From an uncultured Planctomycetaceae bacterium (GTDB lineage: Bacteria > Planctomycetota > Planctomycetia > Planctomycetales > Planctomycetaceae), in assembly GCA_943787265.1 (NCBI GenBank), contig CALSLT010000006.1:496001-560000 (forward strand): a DNA stretch of 64,000 nucleotides, read 5' to 3'. Positions 28,262 through 35,949 of the stretch are shown one piece after another. Within the stretch, counting starts at the first letter, position 1; each line of letters starts with the position of its first letter. Position numbers and translations under genes: made by a program. The notes beneath the pieces are model-generated. The model was not told the origin of the DNA. It saw nothing but the letters and a program-made list of their open reading frames with translations, and searched no databases.

Positions 28262-29139
28262 TTAGACGGCAAGCTTTGCTTGGTGTTGTTCTTCGAATTC
28301 GTCAGGTGTTTTGTATCCGAGGGTCTGATGAATTCTCTTGGAGTTGTAGAACGTTTCGATGTACTGGAAGACGCTGAGTCTTGCTTGAGTGATGTCCTCG
28401 AAGGTTTCGAACTTCGTCCATTCGTGCTTAAGTGACCAGAAGAAACGTTCCATGACGGCGTTATCGTAACAACACCCAGTACGACTCATCGAGCAGGTCA
28501 TGTTGAGTGTTCTGAGAGTTTGCTGGTAGTCAGCGCTGGTGTATTGCGAGCCTCGATCGCTGTGATGAAGCAGGCCCTTCGTGTCAGGCTTCCGCGATTC
28601 AACAGCGTTACGAAGAGCTGAGCTGACCAACGGCGTGGCGAGACTTTCGGAAATCGCCCAACCGACAACCTTGCGACTGAACAAGTCCAGGACAACAGCC
28701 AGATAAACCCAGCCGGTTGCGGTCGGTAGATACGTGACACCCACTTTCTGTTCGGAGCACCTGCTTTGAAGGACTGATTCAGAACGTTCGGTGCCGCCAT
28801 ATTTGAAGGATCAGAAACAGTTGTCGTTGGCGAAAATTTCTTTGAGACTTTGCTTTTCAGTCCCATTTCCCGCATCGCCGCTGCGACTGTGTTGCGACAG
28901 ACTGTTTCCAGAGAGTCATCTTCCTTGAGTCGATCAGCGATTTTGTAACTGCCATAAATCCCGTGCGACTCGTCGTACACCTTCTTGATCGATGTACGAA
29001 TTCGAGCCGACCGTTGAGCCCTCAAGCCTGGCCCGGCCTTCAGTCACCTGTAGTATCCGCTCGTGCTGACATTGAGAGTTCGACACATCGACGTCACTGC
29101 AAACGAGTCACGATGCTGCTTGATCCATGCGTATCTCAT
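28262..29139 (-). pseudogene. IS3-family transposase orfB, copy 1 (nonsense plus frameshift)
   Basis: Integrase-core (DDE) part of an IS3-type transposase, broken twice. Its ATG at 29139 overlaps the orfA stop as ATGA. The frame reads MRYAWIKQHRDSFAVTSMCR up to GYYR and then meets an in-frame TGA at 29044-29046, where a Trp codon is expected. Further on, at about 28738-28750, the frame shifts: KW is followed directly by VTYLPTATGW in another frame, consistent with loss of a few bases that should hold the first catalytic Asp. The second Asp (HHSDRGSQYTS) and the Glu region (VMERFFWSLKHEW) are intact downstream. The gene cannot give a normal product. The same two lesions occur in copy 2. Confidence 0.9.
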
Positions 29140-29438
29140 TGTGACTCCCTCGCGAAATACGCCGTGGCTTTTTTTAGAATTTCACGTTCCATTTCAGCTC
29201 GCTGCAGACGCTTCTTGAGACGCTTAATCTCATCCTGCAGCGCAGCGGTCGACGCGTCGTCACCGCACGGTTCGGGCTCTGGAGCCAGCTTCGCGTGCCA
29301 ATCCCTGAGACTCTTCGCAGCAACGCCAACAGCGTCCGCTGCCGCCTTGAACGAGTAACCCTGCCTGACGACAAGATCGACTGCATCCTGCTTGAACTCA
29401 GCACTGAATGAACGACGTGGTCGCTTTGACTTCTCTGA
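29136..29438 (-). CDS. IS3-family transposase orfA, copy 1
   Basis: A 100-residue DNA-binding subunit of the IS3-type transposase. The helix-turn-helix region is FSAEFKQDAVDLVVRQGYSF and following, ending KSLRDWHAKL; a leucine-zipper-like helix follows (LQDEIKRLKKRLQRAEMERE). The start at 29438 has CAGGAGA seven bases upstream; a longer frame from 29492 is less likely. Near its end an AAAAAAAG run (29168-29175 on this strand) is a typical -1 slippage site for making an OrfAB fusion. The gene appears intact, but its orfB partner is broken. Confidence 0.9.
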   Translation of the reverse strand, partial: SEKSKRPRRSFSAEFKQDAVDLVVRQGYSFKAAADAVGVAAKSLRDWHAKLAPEPEPCGDDASTAALQDEIKRLKKRLQRAEMEREILKKATAYFARESQ

Positions 29439-29508
29439 CATAACGGTCTCCTGAAAGGATTCTTTGCAATCCTTCAGGTGTCCACCAGTCATGGGCTACC
29501 GCAGTGCG

Positions 29509-29586
29509 GCGAAGCCGCAAGAGGTATTTCAGTTTGACGGCGGTTACCTCTTGTCGCTGCGCGACACAGGTTGCAAGCAACCTGTG
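29509..29586. repeat. Two palindromic repeats abutting IS copy 1
   Basis: First, an imperfect inverted repeat with 18-base arms at 29509-29526 (GCGAAGCCGCAAGAGGTA) and 29545-29562, fifteen positions matching. Directly after it, a perfect one: CACAGGTTGC at 29565-29574 and GCAACCTGTG at 29577-29586. They lie between the IS copy 1 edge and the Rieske gene, past that gene's 3' end, and look like dispersed repeats. Confidence 0.7.
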
Positions 29587-29642
29587 CCACCCTGAAGCAG
29601 AGGGATTCACGAAGACTGCTGGCTCTGCGTTATTCACTCTGG

Positions 29643-30512
29643 CTAAGAATGACAACCGCCGCCACCGCAGCCTTCTTTGCCGCAGCCGCCACCCTCTGGT
29701 TCGGGGGGATCGATGAATGGGTAGAGTTCGATTCGCTCCAGGTTGTGGAGTTTGGCGATGTCGGTGACGAGTGGGCCGGCGTCGGGGTTGGAGTCGCCCA
29801 GGAAGTAGAGCACGGCGGACTCGTTGTCGAACAGGACTTCGCCGTCGACGATGGCCAGGTCGATGTCAGACTCGGCCAGGACGGCGCTGCATTCTTCGAT
29901 CAGGCGAAGCGTCAATTCTTTTGATCGAGGTGCGTGTGTTTTGGATTCGTCGGATGTGGCGACGCGGACGACTTCTCCGCCTGGTTTGTCGCTGTTGTTC
30001 TGGGCGGCGAGGTCTTCCGGAATGGAGAGCACTTCGCCGAGTTCCTGGCCTCGGTGAGTTTGCAGGATGACTCGGTCTCGATGCTGGCATTCGACTTTGT
30101 CGACGTTGCCGAAGACTCCGACCCAGCCAAGCGATCCATAGCGAACGAGGTATCGGTGAATGCCGTCGTTGCTGTTTGTCGAAGCGGCGGTCTTCAGCGG
30201 AAGAGTTTCACGGTCGATCTCGATCGAACCGCCGGTGACTCGGACAGCCAGCGACGCCACAGGCGAAGACGGATTCGTCAGGCCTTCGCCGGTCTTCAGG
30301 TCGAACTTCCAGTCGTGCCACGGGCACGTCACCGCGCAGCCATCGATCGCTCCGTTGCCGAGCGACGCTCCCTTGTGAGGGCACTTGCCCTCGATGGCGA
30401 ACAAATTGCCCTCGGACCGGAACACGGCGACTTCGATGTCGTCCACGAAGAATGTGGCTCCGGCATCGGCTGCGACGGCTGATTCTTCGGCAATGGAAAC
30501 CCAGTCTGGCAT
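29643..30512 (-). CDS. Rieske [2Fe-2S] domain fused to PSP1 (RicT/YaaT-like) domain
   Basis: A 289-residue two-domain protein. Residues about 5-95 are a Rieske ferredoxin domain with cluster ligands Cys44, His46, Cys63 and His66 (CPH and CPWH boxes) of the small NirD/ferredoxin type. Residues about 115-265 look like a PSP1 domain as in RicT/YaaT: YLVRYGSLGWVGVFG, then RDRVILQTHRGQELGEVLS. The tail is GGGCGKEGCGGGGCHS, a Gly/Cys-rich end also seen in RicT-type proteins. RicT partners in Bacillus hold Fe-S clusters, so a redox-sensing role is conceivable; the exact job here is unknown. The protein is soluble. It lies alone between two identical IS copies, so it could be cargo or simply a neighbour of two insertions. 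Confidence 0.85.
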   Translation of the reverse strand: MPDWVSIAEESAVAADAGATFFVDDIEVAVFRSEGNLFAIEGKCPHKGASLGNGAIDGCAVTCPWHDWKFDLKTGEGLTNPSSPVASLAVRVTGGSIEIDRETLPLKTAASTNSNDGIHRYLVRYGSLGWVGVFGNVDKVECQHRDRVILQTHRGQELGEVLSIPEDLAAQNNSDKPGGEVVRVATSDESKTHAPRSKELTLRLIEECSAVLAESDIDLAIVDGEVLFDNESAVLYFLGDSNPDAGPLVTDIAKLHNLERIELYPFIDPPEPEGGGCGKEGCGGGGCHS

Positions 30513-30670
30513 CTGATTTCGTTCGTTGAGGTGGGAAGCGATTGAGATGTTCGCCGCGTACTGTAGTCAGACTGAGATTTTATCGCAGAGGTCGCCGAGG
30601 AGAAAAACGCAGAGGAATGAAAGAGGCCAGTGTGCGATTGCCCAGTTGGGATGGACACCTGAATTAGTTT

Positions 30671-31548
30671 TTAGACGGCAAGCTTTGCTTGGTGTTGTTC
30701 TTCGAATTCGTCAGGTGTTTTGTATCCGAGGGTCTGATGAATTCTCTTGGAGTTGTAGAACGTTTCGATGTACTGGAAGACGCTGAGTCTTGCTTGAGTG
30801 ATGTCCTCGAAGGTTTCGAACTTCGTCCATTCGTGCTTAAGTGACCAGAAGAAACGTTCCATGACGGCGTTATCGTAACAACACCCAGTACGACTCATCG
30901 AGCAGGTCATGTTGAGTGTTCTGAGAGTTTGCTGGTAGTCAGCGCTGGTGTATTGCGAGCCTCGATCGCTGTGATGAAGCAGGCCCTTCGTGTCAGGCTT
31001 CCGCGATTCAACAGCGTTACGAAGAGCTGAGCTGACCAACGGCGTGGCGAGACTTTCGGAAATCGCCCAACCGACAACCTTGCGACTGAACAAGTCCAGG
31101 ACAACAGCCAGATAAACCCAGCCGGTTGCGGTCGGTAGATACGTGACACCCACTTTCTGTTCGGAGCACCTGCTTTGAAGGACTGATTCAGAACGTTCGG
31201 TGCCGCCATATTTGAAGGATCAGAAACAGTTGTCGTTGGCGAAAATTTCTTTGAGACTTTGCTTTTCAGTCCCATTTCCCGCATCGCCGCTGCGACTGTG
31301 TTGCGACAGACTGTTTCCAGAGAGTCATCTTCCTTGAGTCGATCAGCGATTTTGTAACTGCCATAAATCCCGTGCGACTCGTCGTACACCTTCTTGATCG
31401 ATGTACGAATTCGAGCCGACCGTTGAGCCCTCAAGCCTGGCCCGGCCTTCAGTCACCTGTAGTATCCGCTCGTGCTGACATTGAGAGTTCGACACATCGA
31501 CGTCACTGCAAACGAGTCACGATGCTGCTTGATCCATGCGTATCTCAT
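30671..31548 (-). pseudogene. IS3-family transposase orfB, copy 2 (nonsense plus frameshift)
   Basis: Same as the copy 1 pseudogene: the start overlaps the orfA stop, an in-frame TGA follows GYYR at 31453-31455, and a frameshift falls at about 31147-31159 where the first catalytic Asp should be. The downstream Asp and Glu motifs are intact. Shared lesions show that the damage predates the duplication of the element, or that both copies derive from one damaged parent mobilised in trans. Confidence 0.9.
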
Positions 31549-31847
31549 TGTGACTCCCTCGCGAAATACGCCGTGGCTTTTTTTAGAATTTCACGTTCCA
31601 TTTCAGCTCGCTGCAGACGCTTCTTGAGACGCTTAATCTCATCCTGCAGCGCAGCGGTCGACGCGTCGTCACCGCACGGTTCGGGCTCTGGAGCCAGCTT
31701 CGCGTGCCAATCCCTGAGACTCTTCGCAGCAACGCCAACAGCGTCCGCTGCCGCCTTGAACGAGTAACCCTGCCTGACGACAAGATCGACTGCATCCTGC
31801 TTGAACTCAGCACTGAATGAACGACGTGGTCGCTTTGACTTCTCTGA
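31545..31847 (-). CDS. IS3-family transposase orfA, copy 2
   Basis: Identical in translation to orfA of copy 1: 100 residues with a helix-turn-helix and a coiled-coil tail, CAGGAGA before the ATG, and the AAAAAAAG slippage run near the 3' end (31577-31584 on this strand). Intact, but with a defective orfB. Confidence 0.9.
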   Translation of the reverse strand, partial: SEKSKRPRRSFSAEFKQDAVDLVVRQGYSFKAAADAVGVAAKSLRDWHAKLAPEPEPCGDDASTAALQDEIKRLKKRLQRAEMEREILKKATAYFARESQ

Positions 31848-31909
31848 CATAACGGTCTCCTGAAAGGATTCTTTGCAATCCTTCAGGTGTCCACCAGTCA
31901 TGGGCTACC

Positions 31910-32292
31910 ACAAGCATCGGTAGACCAGACTATGACTCATGGAGTCTTTCAGCTTGAGCAGGGCGTCGTTTTTTCAACCACGAAAGACACTAAATACACG
32001 AAAACGATTCCCGCGAATGCTATTTCGAGTGCAACGCTCTTTTAAACTAATCGCTGCCAATCAGCCTCTTTCGTTTGTTTCGTGTCTTTCGTGGTTGGAA
32101 ATTCGTCTTGGTTACTGCGTCAGAACCCTGACCTACCCCAAGCAGAGAATGTTAAAATATTCCGATTAAAGAGAGTTTGCCGATTGAGCCGATACTAACG
32201 AAAGACGACGGTCCGATCGTGAGGCCGCCGAAATTGCGATGTCTGGCTGTCAAAGTCAGTCGTCCAGCGTCTTTTCTGGTTGCGGCTGACTC
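31910..32292. other. Gene-free stretch holding an inverted repeat
   Basis: About 380 bases between IS copy 2 and the lipoprotein gene. It contains an inverted repeat: left arm about 31971-32003, core CAACCACGAAAGACAC; right arm about 32068-32101, core GTGTCTTTCGTGGTTG. The arms are about 33 bases with several mismatches and lie some 65 bases apart. Its CGAAAGACAC type resembles widespread planctomycete intergenic repeats. No gene or promoter is recognised. Confidence 0.6.
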
Positions 32293-33963
32293 ATGTTTCG
32301 AGCTCTCGCCCTGACAATCTGCCTCGCTCTGCCTCTGGCTGGCTCAGGCTGTGCCATTGTCGAGGTCGGTATGCGGAATCCGGTCGTTGGGCTGGAGACT
32401 GTCGCGGTTGCTCCGTTCTTCAATCTCAGCCAGGAACGAACCGTCGATGGGCGCGAATTTGCCCTCGATTATTATGCCGAGCTGCAGAAAGTTCCCGGTT
32501 TCGAAGTTCTGCCGGTCGGTGTGACCGAGCGGGCGATGATCGAGAACGGAATCTCGCTGACTGGTCCTCATGACGCCGTTCGGCTGGCCGCGATTCTTGA
32601 CGTCGATGCTGTCGTCGTTGGAGCGGTCACCGACTACGACCCGTACAACCCTCGGATCGGTTTGAAAGTCGCCTGGTACTCGCCGCGGCAATTTCTGTTC
32701 CTGCCGAACGAAGACCCAACCATTCCGTTCTTCAATCGCTCGGCGAACGCACCTGCAAAAGGGCCGGGGCGACCGAAATACAGCACAGCACGTGCTCAGT
32801 CGCCGGATGATTCTGACGAGTGGTCGTCTGCCGAATTCCAACCGCCGTTCGATCCGACGGTGCTGGATCCAGCCCTGGTTGTCGAAGACGGCAACTGGGA
32901 AACCGTTGCCGATCCGACGGCTTCAATTTCTGAGGTCTTGCTTGCTCAGGCCGAGCTGCCTCAGCTTCAGCCGTTCCTGCCGGACGGAACTTCGTTACTG
33001 GTGCCGGTTGCCGATGCGACTTTCCCAACGCTGCCATTGCCGGTTCCCGTAGAGACGCCTTCGGAAGATGACTGGCAGTCTCAAACGATTCCAATCAGCT
33101 ATCAGGAATTCGCCACGTCCGACGAGCCGTTTCAAGCACCACCCGCCGATGAAATCGTTCCTGTTCAAAATTCGGTTCCCACTCCGCCTGTCGAAATTAC
33201 TCCGCCGCTCACCGCGCAGCCGATCCTTCCAACAGAGCCAGCGTTGCCCGGCAACGCGTCGAGCAACGTTTCACCAGAGCCCGTTCCACAGCCAGCATCT
33301 TCACCGACAAGAACTCCCCCCGCAGAGGCAGGTCCTTTTGTGAGGCTGCCGGCAGTGGCTCAACCGAAAATTGACAATCCATTCAATAGACACCTTCCTG
33401 GTGCGTCGAACGGTGTCGACGTTCGTCGTGGTCTCGATCAACCGGTTCGCGACAGCGCCGGCGGGCGAGGATTTCAGACTCCACCACGTATCGCGGCTGC
33501 GGAACCTGAGTTTCCAGGCTCGACTCAGGATGGATCGGCACAACTCGTTCCACCTCAGCCGAACCTTGCGGAACCTGGCTCTCCACCAGCGGCAATGAAG
33601 ACTCCGCTGTTTCCTGTGCAGCGTCCGGAAATGAATCCGTCGCCAATGCCAGTACCGCGGTCGACTGTTCCGGCTCTCGTTTATGACGAGCAGGTTGTTG
33701 TCGCGCCGTCGGACTTTGAGCCGACCGAGCCGCTGATGGCGTACGTCCGTTTGTTCGACGCGACGGATCGGCGGCTGATCGCTCGGCTGTCGGACTATCT
33801 CGAACTGACCGGACAACTTCGGAGCGGAGATCTTGAGGCTTACATGAAACGGAGCGAGTTTTTTCGCAAGTTCACGGCGCATGTAATGATTTCGGAAATG
33901 TTGCAGCTTCACGGAGGCGAAGCTCGGCGGCAACTCGTCCTGAAACCACGAAAATACCGGTAA
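32293..33963 (+). CDS. Proline-rich lipoprotein with CsgG/LpoB-like N-terminal domain
   Basis: A 556-residue lipoprotein. The signal ends with a lipobox-like LAGSGCAIV, giving a lipidated Cys at residue 20. Residues about 30-140 (VAVAPFFNLSQERTVDGREF, VTERAMIENGISL, DAVVVGAVTDYDPYNPRIGL) follow the pattern of CsgG/LpoB/TolB-N-like outer-membrane lipoproteins, in which a small domain is assembled at the envelope. A long Pro/Gln-rich, low-complexity linker fills about 150-470. A conserved C-terminal piece follows (EPLMAYVRLFDATDRRLIAR, LSDYLELTGQLRSGDLEAYM). No partner gene is adjacent. Function is unknown; a structural envelope role is inferred from the architecture. Confidence 0.78.
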   Translation: MFRALALTICLALPLAGSGCAIVEVGMRNPVVGLETVAVAPFFNLSQERTVDGREFALDYYAELQKVPGFEVLPVGVTERAMIENGISLTGPHDAVRLAAILDVDAVVVGAVTDYDPYNPRIGLKVAWYSPRQFLFLPNEDPTIPFFNRSANAPAKGPGRPKYSTARAQSPDDSDEWSSAEFQPPFDPTVLDPALVVEDGNWETVADPTASISEVLLAQAELPQLQPFLPDGTSLLVPVADATFPTLPLPVPVETPSEDDWQSQTIPISYQEFATSDEPFQAPPADEIVPVQNSVPTPPVEITPPLTAQPILPTEPALPGNASSNVSPEPVPQPASSPTRTPPAEAGPFVRLPAVAQPKIDNPFNRHLPGASNGVDVRRGLDQPVRDSAGGRGFQTPPRIAAAEPEFPGSTQDGSAQLVPPQPNLAEPGSPPAAMKTPLFPVQRPEMNPSPMPVPRSTVPALVYDEQVVVAPSDFEPTEPLMAYVRLFDATDRRLIARLSDYLELTGQLRSGDLEAYMKRSEFFRKFTAHVMISEMLQLHGGEARRQLVLKPRKYR

Positions 33964-34209
33964 GCAAATAAACGATCCGTCCAACCACCGTAGCTGATGG
34001 AACCAGACTCAAGCATCACGATCGGAATCGTCGAAGGAAGACTTCACGGAAGCGGTGATTCAGGCAGTTCGGGCAATGCTTGAACAGGACCAACTGAACT
34101 CGCCACGGCCGTGACCAAACGCAGCTACGGAGCAGTCATTCCAGTGCCGTCGCAGACGGCCGTGACGGACGCAGCAGGGAAGCCAGCGACGACGCACCGA
34201 GGAGAAATC

Positions 34210-34443
34210 ATGCAGCGAAGCATGAATGTACTTGCACTGGTGAAGGATTCTGAACGCTACGTGTTTCTGTACGACGAGGACAGTGCAGCATCACTTCTTC
34301 AAACACTGGGGAAGTACGCGGCTGACAAAGACCTCAGTTTTACCTGGTACGATGCGGCGGTTTTGAGCCAGAAGGTTCGTAAACTCCGGCAGGAAGCTGA
34401 GTCTGAAGAACGAAGCAATCGACTCCCGGAAACAGCCTGGTAA
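34210..34443 (+). CDS. Small conserved-looking protein
   Basis: A 77-residue cytosolic protein of unknown function. The ATG at 34210 is supported by GAGGAGA just upstream, so I reject the longer frame from 34111. The core YVFLYDEDSAASLLQTLGKY and LSFTWYDAAVLSQKVRKLR looks like an alpha/beta mini-domain; similar short planctomycete proteins share this FTWYDAAVLS block as far as I recall. It ends with a charged tail. A strong rho-independent terminator begins about 40 bases after its stop, so it is probably a monocistronic unit. Confidence 0.72.
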   Translation: MQRSMNVLALVKDSERYVFLYDEDSAASLLQTLGKYAADKDLSFTWYDAAVLSQKVRKLRQEAESEERSNRLPETAW

Positions 34444-34479
34444 GACAGGCCGGTGAGTTCGCCGAAAGTCAAAATACTA

Positions 34480-34526
34480 AAACGCCAGCCGGTGGTTCCC
34501 GATAAGAACTCCTGCTGGCGTTTTTT
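34480..34526 (+). terminator. Rho-independent terminator
   Basis: Stem AAACGCCAGC (34480-34489) pairs with GCTGGCGTTT (34514-34523), with 24 bases between, followed directly by a run of T (34521-34526). It ends the transcript of the small gene at 34210-34443. Confidence 0.85.
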
Positions 34527-34554
34527 CGTCGGCACTGGAAATAAGGCTCGGCTG

Positions 34555-34896
34555 ATGAGCACAGACTGGATATCGAAGCAGATTCTTTGCAATGGCGAAC
34601 TGATAAGTCCGAGTCTTGATTGGAACTCTCCTTTGCATGCCGAGCGAGTCGAGGTTGCCTACAAAATCCGGTTAATTATGAAGTCATTCGAAATGGTTGC
34701 CTGTGAAGGCCGTCAACTATCACTCGAAACCTTTGATCTTTTTGAAGCTTATGACGAGCGGTTAGCTGACAAGTTGCTGGATGAACAATTGCTTCGCTCA
34801 ATTATCTACGACTTTGGGAACGACTTTTCCTTTCTGTTGAAAAACGATCCCCTCGTGATTGATCCACGGGCGCTGACTTGGACCAAAAGAAGCTAA
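34555..34896 (+). CDS. Hypothetical protein
   Basis: A 113-residue protein of unknown function. The frame is open from a GTG at 34453, but that stretch includes a terminator hairpin, so the ATG at 34555 (MSTDWISKQIL) is preferred; AAGG is found about ten bases upstream. The sequence is well mixed with no repeats, signal or membrane segment: SLDWNSPLHAERVEVAYKIR and FEMVACEGRQLSLETFDLFEAYDERLADKL, ending in LLKNDPLVIDPRALTWTK. No known family is recognised. It lies directly before the xerC-type gene with a 31-base gap and might share its transcript. Confidence 0.55.
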   Translation: MSTDWISKQILCNGELISPSLDWNSPLHAERVEVAYKIRLIMKSFEMVACEGRQLSLETFDLFEAYDERLADKLLDEQLLRSIIYDFGNDFSFLLKNDPLVIDPRALTWTKRS

Positions 34897-34927
34897 CCTG
34901 GAAACTCTGTTAATCGGCTAACCACTC

Positions 34928-35842
34928 ATGGAACAGGCAATCGACGGATTTCTTCGGCACTTGAAGATCGAGAAAAACTCGTCGCCGCTCACGGTGAAGT
35001 CGTACGCCGAGGACGTTGCCAGTCTGATCGATTATTTCCAGGATCGTGTTGGCTACATCCCGGAAGCGAAGCAGGTCAGCGTCGGCATGTTGCGAGGTTA
35101 CGTCGCGTACCTTCATGAATGCGACTATGCGAAGACGACGGTCGCTCGGCGACTTGCATGTCTAAGAAGTCTATTCCGATTCTGTCTGCGCGAAGGGATG
35201 ACGACCTCGAATCCCGCCCAGGCGTTGCGAACTCCGAGAACCGGTCGCAAGCTGCCGAACCTGTTGACGATCGATCAACTGGCGACTCTGCTGGAAGCTC
35301 CGCCGGCGAATGAGCCGATGGGGCTTCGCGACCGCGCGATCCTTGAGACGACGTATTCGGCTGGGCTTCGAGTCGCAGAAGTCGTCAGCCTGGATGTCGG
35401 GAGCTGGGATCGCGACTCGGACGTTTTACGAGTCATCGGGAAGGGCCGCAAAGAACGCATCAGCCCGCTCGGTAAGTACGCGGTCAAAGCACTCGACAAC
35501 TGGCTGGAAGTTCGGCAGCCAAACCCTCAGAACACGGACGGCAATCCGTTGTTCCTGAATAAGTTCGGCAAGCGGCTGACGACTCGGAGCATCGGCCGCA
35601 TGCTCGACAAGTATCTCATGCTGACCGGCCTCGACCGGCAATCGACGCCGCACTCGCTAAGGCACAGCTTCGCCACACACCTGCTCGACGGCGGTGCGGA
35701 CCTGAGAAGTGTCCAGGAACTTCTCGGCCACAAGAGTCTGACAACGACGCAAATCTACACCCACGTCAGCACGCGTCGCATGCAGGAAACCTACGAGCAG
35801 GCCCATCCGCACTCCGCGAAGAACCACGACAGAAAGAAGTAA
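34928..35842 (+). CDS. xerC: Tyrosine recombinase XerC-type
   Basis: A 304-residue site-specific recombinase of the XerC/XerD family, which in bacteria resolves chromosome dimers at dif. The N-terminal SAM-like core-binding domain is at about 1-90 ([20 protein letters not shown]). The catalytic domain holds the conserved residues: Arg in [10 protein letters not shown], Lys in [35 protein letters not shown] with the nucleophilic Tyr. Length and motifs fit a housekeeping Xer protein rather than a phage integrase. Whether it is XerC or XerD cannot be settled without the other copy. No dif-like site is recognised nearby. Confidence 0.92.
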   Translation: MEQAIDGFLRHLKIEKNSSPLTVKSYAEDVASLIDYFQDRVGYIPEAKQVSVGMLRGYVAYLHECDYAKTTVARRLACLRSLFRFCLREGMTTSNPAQALRTPRTGRKLPNLLTIDQLATLLEAPPANEPMGLRDRAILETTYSAGLRVAEVVSLDVGSWDRDSDVLRVIGKGRKERISPLGKYAVKALDNWLEVRQPNPQNTDGNPLFLNKFGKRLTTRSIGRMLDKYLMLTGLDRQSTPHSLRHSFATHLLDGGADLRSVQELLGHKSLTTTQIYTHVSTRRMQETYEQAHPHSAKNHDRKK

Positions 35843-35949
35843 TCGGGTGCGCCGTCAATCGCGAAGTCATTCCGTGACGTGAATGCCGTGCCGCTCCCAG
35901 CTTAAGATGCAGAGCGTTTCTGCCTGTTAGTGTGTGAAGCCCGGAGTTC

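Larger units (their letters stand above)
28224..29500 (-). mobile_element. IS3-family insertion sequence, copy 1 (defective)
   Basis: A 1277-base unit repeated without a visible difference at 30633-31909 in the same orientation. It carries an IS3-type orfA and a damaged orfB on the minus strand. The ends are imperfect inverted repeats of about 28 bases sharing TGGACACCTGAA and an outer GCCCA block. The limits given are those shared by both copies; exact ends could lie a few bases inside, for example at a TG/CA pair. No target-site duplication is visible on either side. The right edge abuts a palindromic repeat. Confidence 0.92.
30633..31909 (-). mobile_element. IS3-family insertion sequence, copy 2 (defective)
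   Basis: Second 1277-base copy, same orientation, offset 2409 bases from copy 1 and with no difference that I could see by eye. It has the same inverted-repeat ends, orfA and broken orfB. Flanking bases differ from those of copy 1, and no target duplication is seen. Together the copies bracket 1132 bases holding the Rieske-PSP1 gene in a composite-transposon-like layout. Confidence 0.92.

Noticed and set aside
28224..31909. Target-site duplication around the IS copies or the whole composite
   Set aside because: Flanks of 3-5 bases do not match on either copy or at the outer edges; a CAGTG shared by inner flanks is offset and may be chance.
34453..34554. N-terminal extension of the hypothetical protein at 34555
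   Set aside because: The segment contains a rho-independent terminator hairpin, so translation from 34453 is unlikely.
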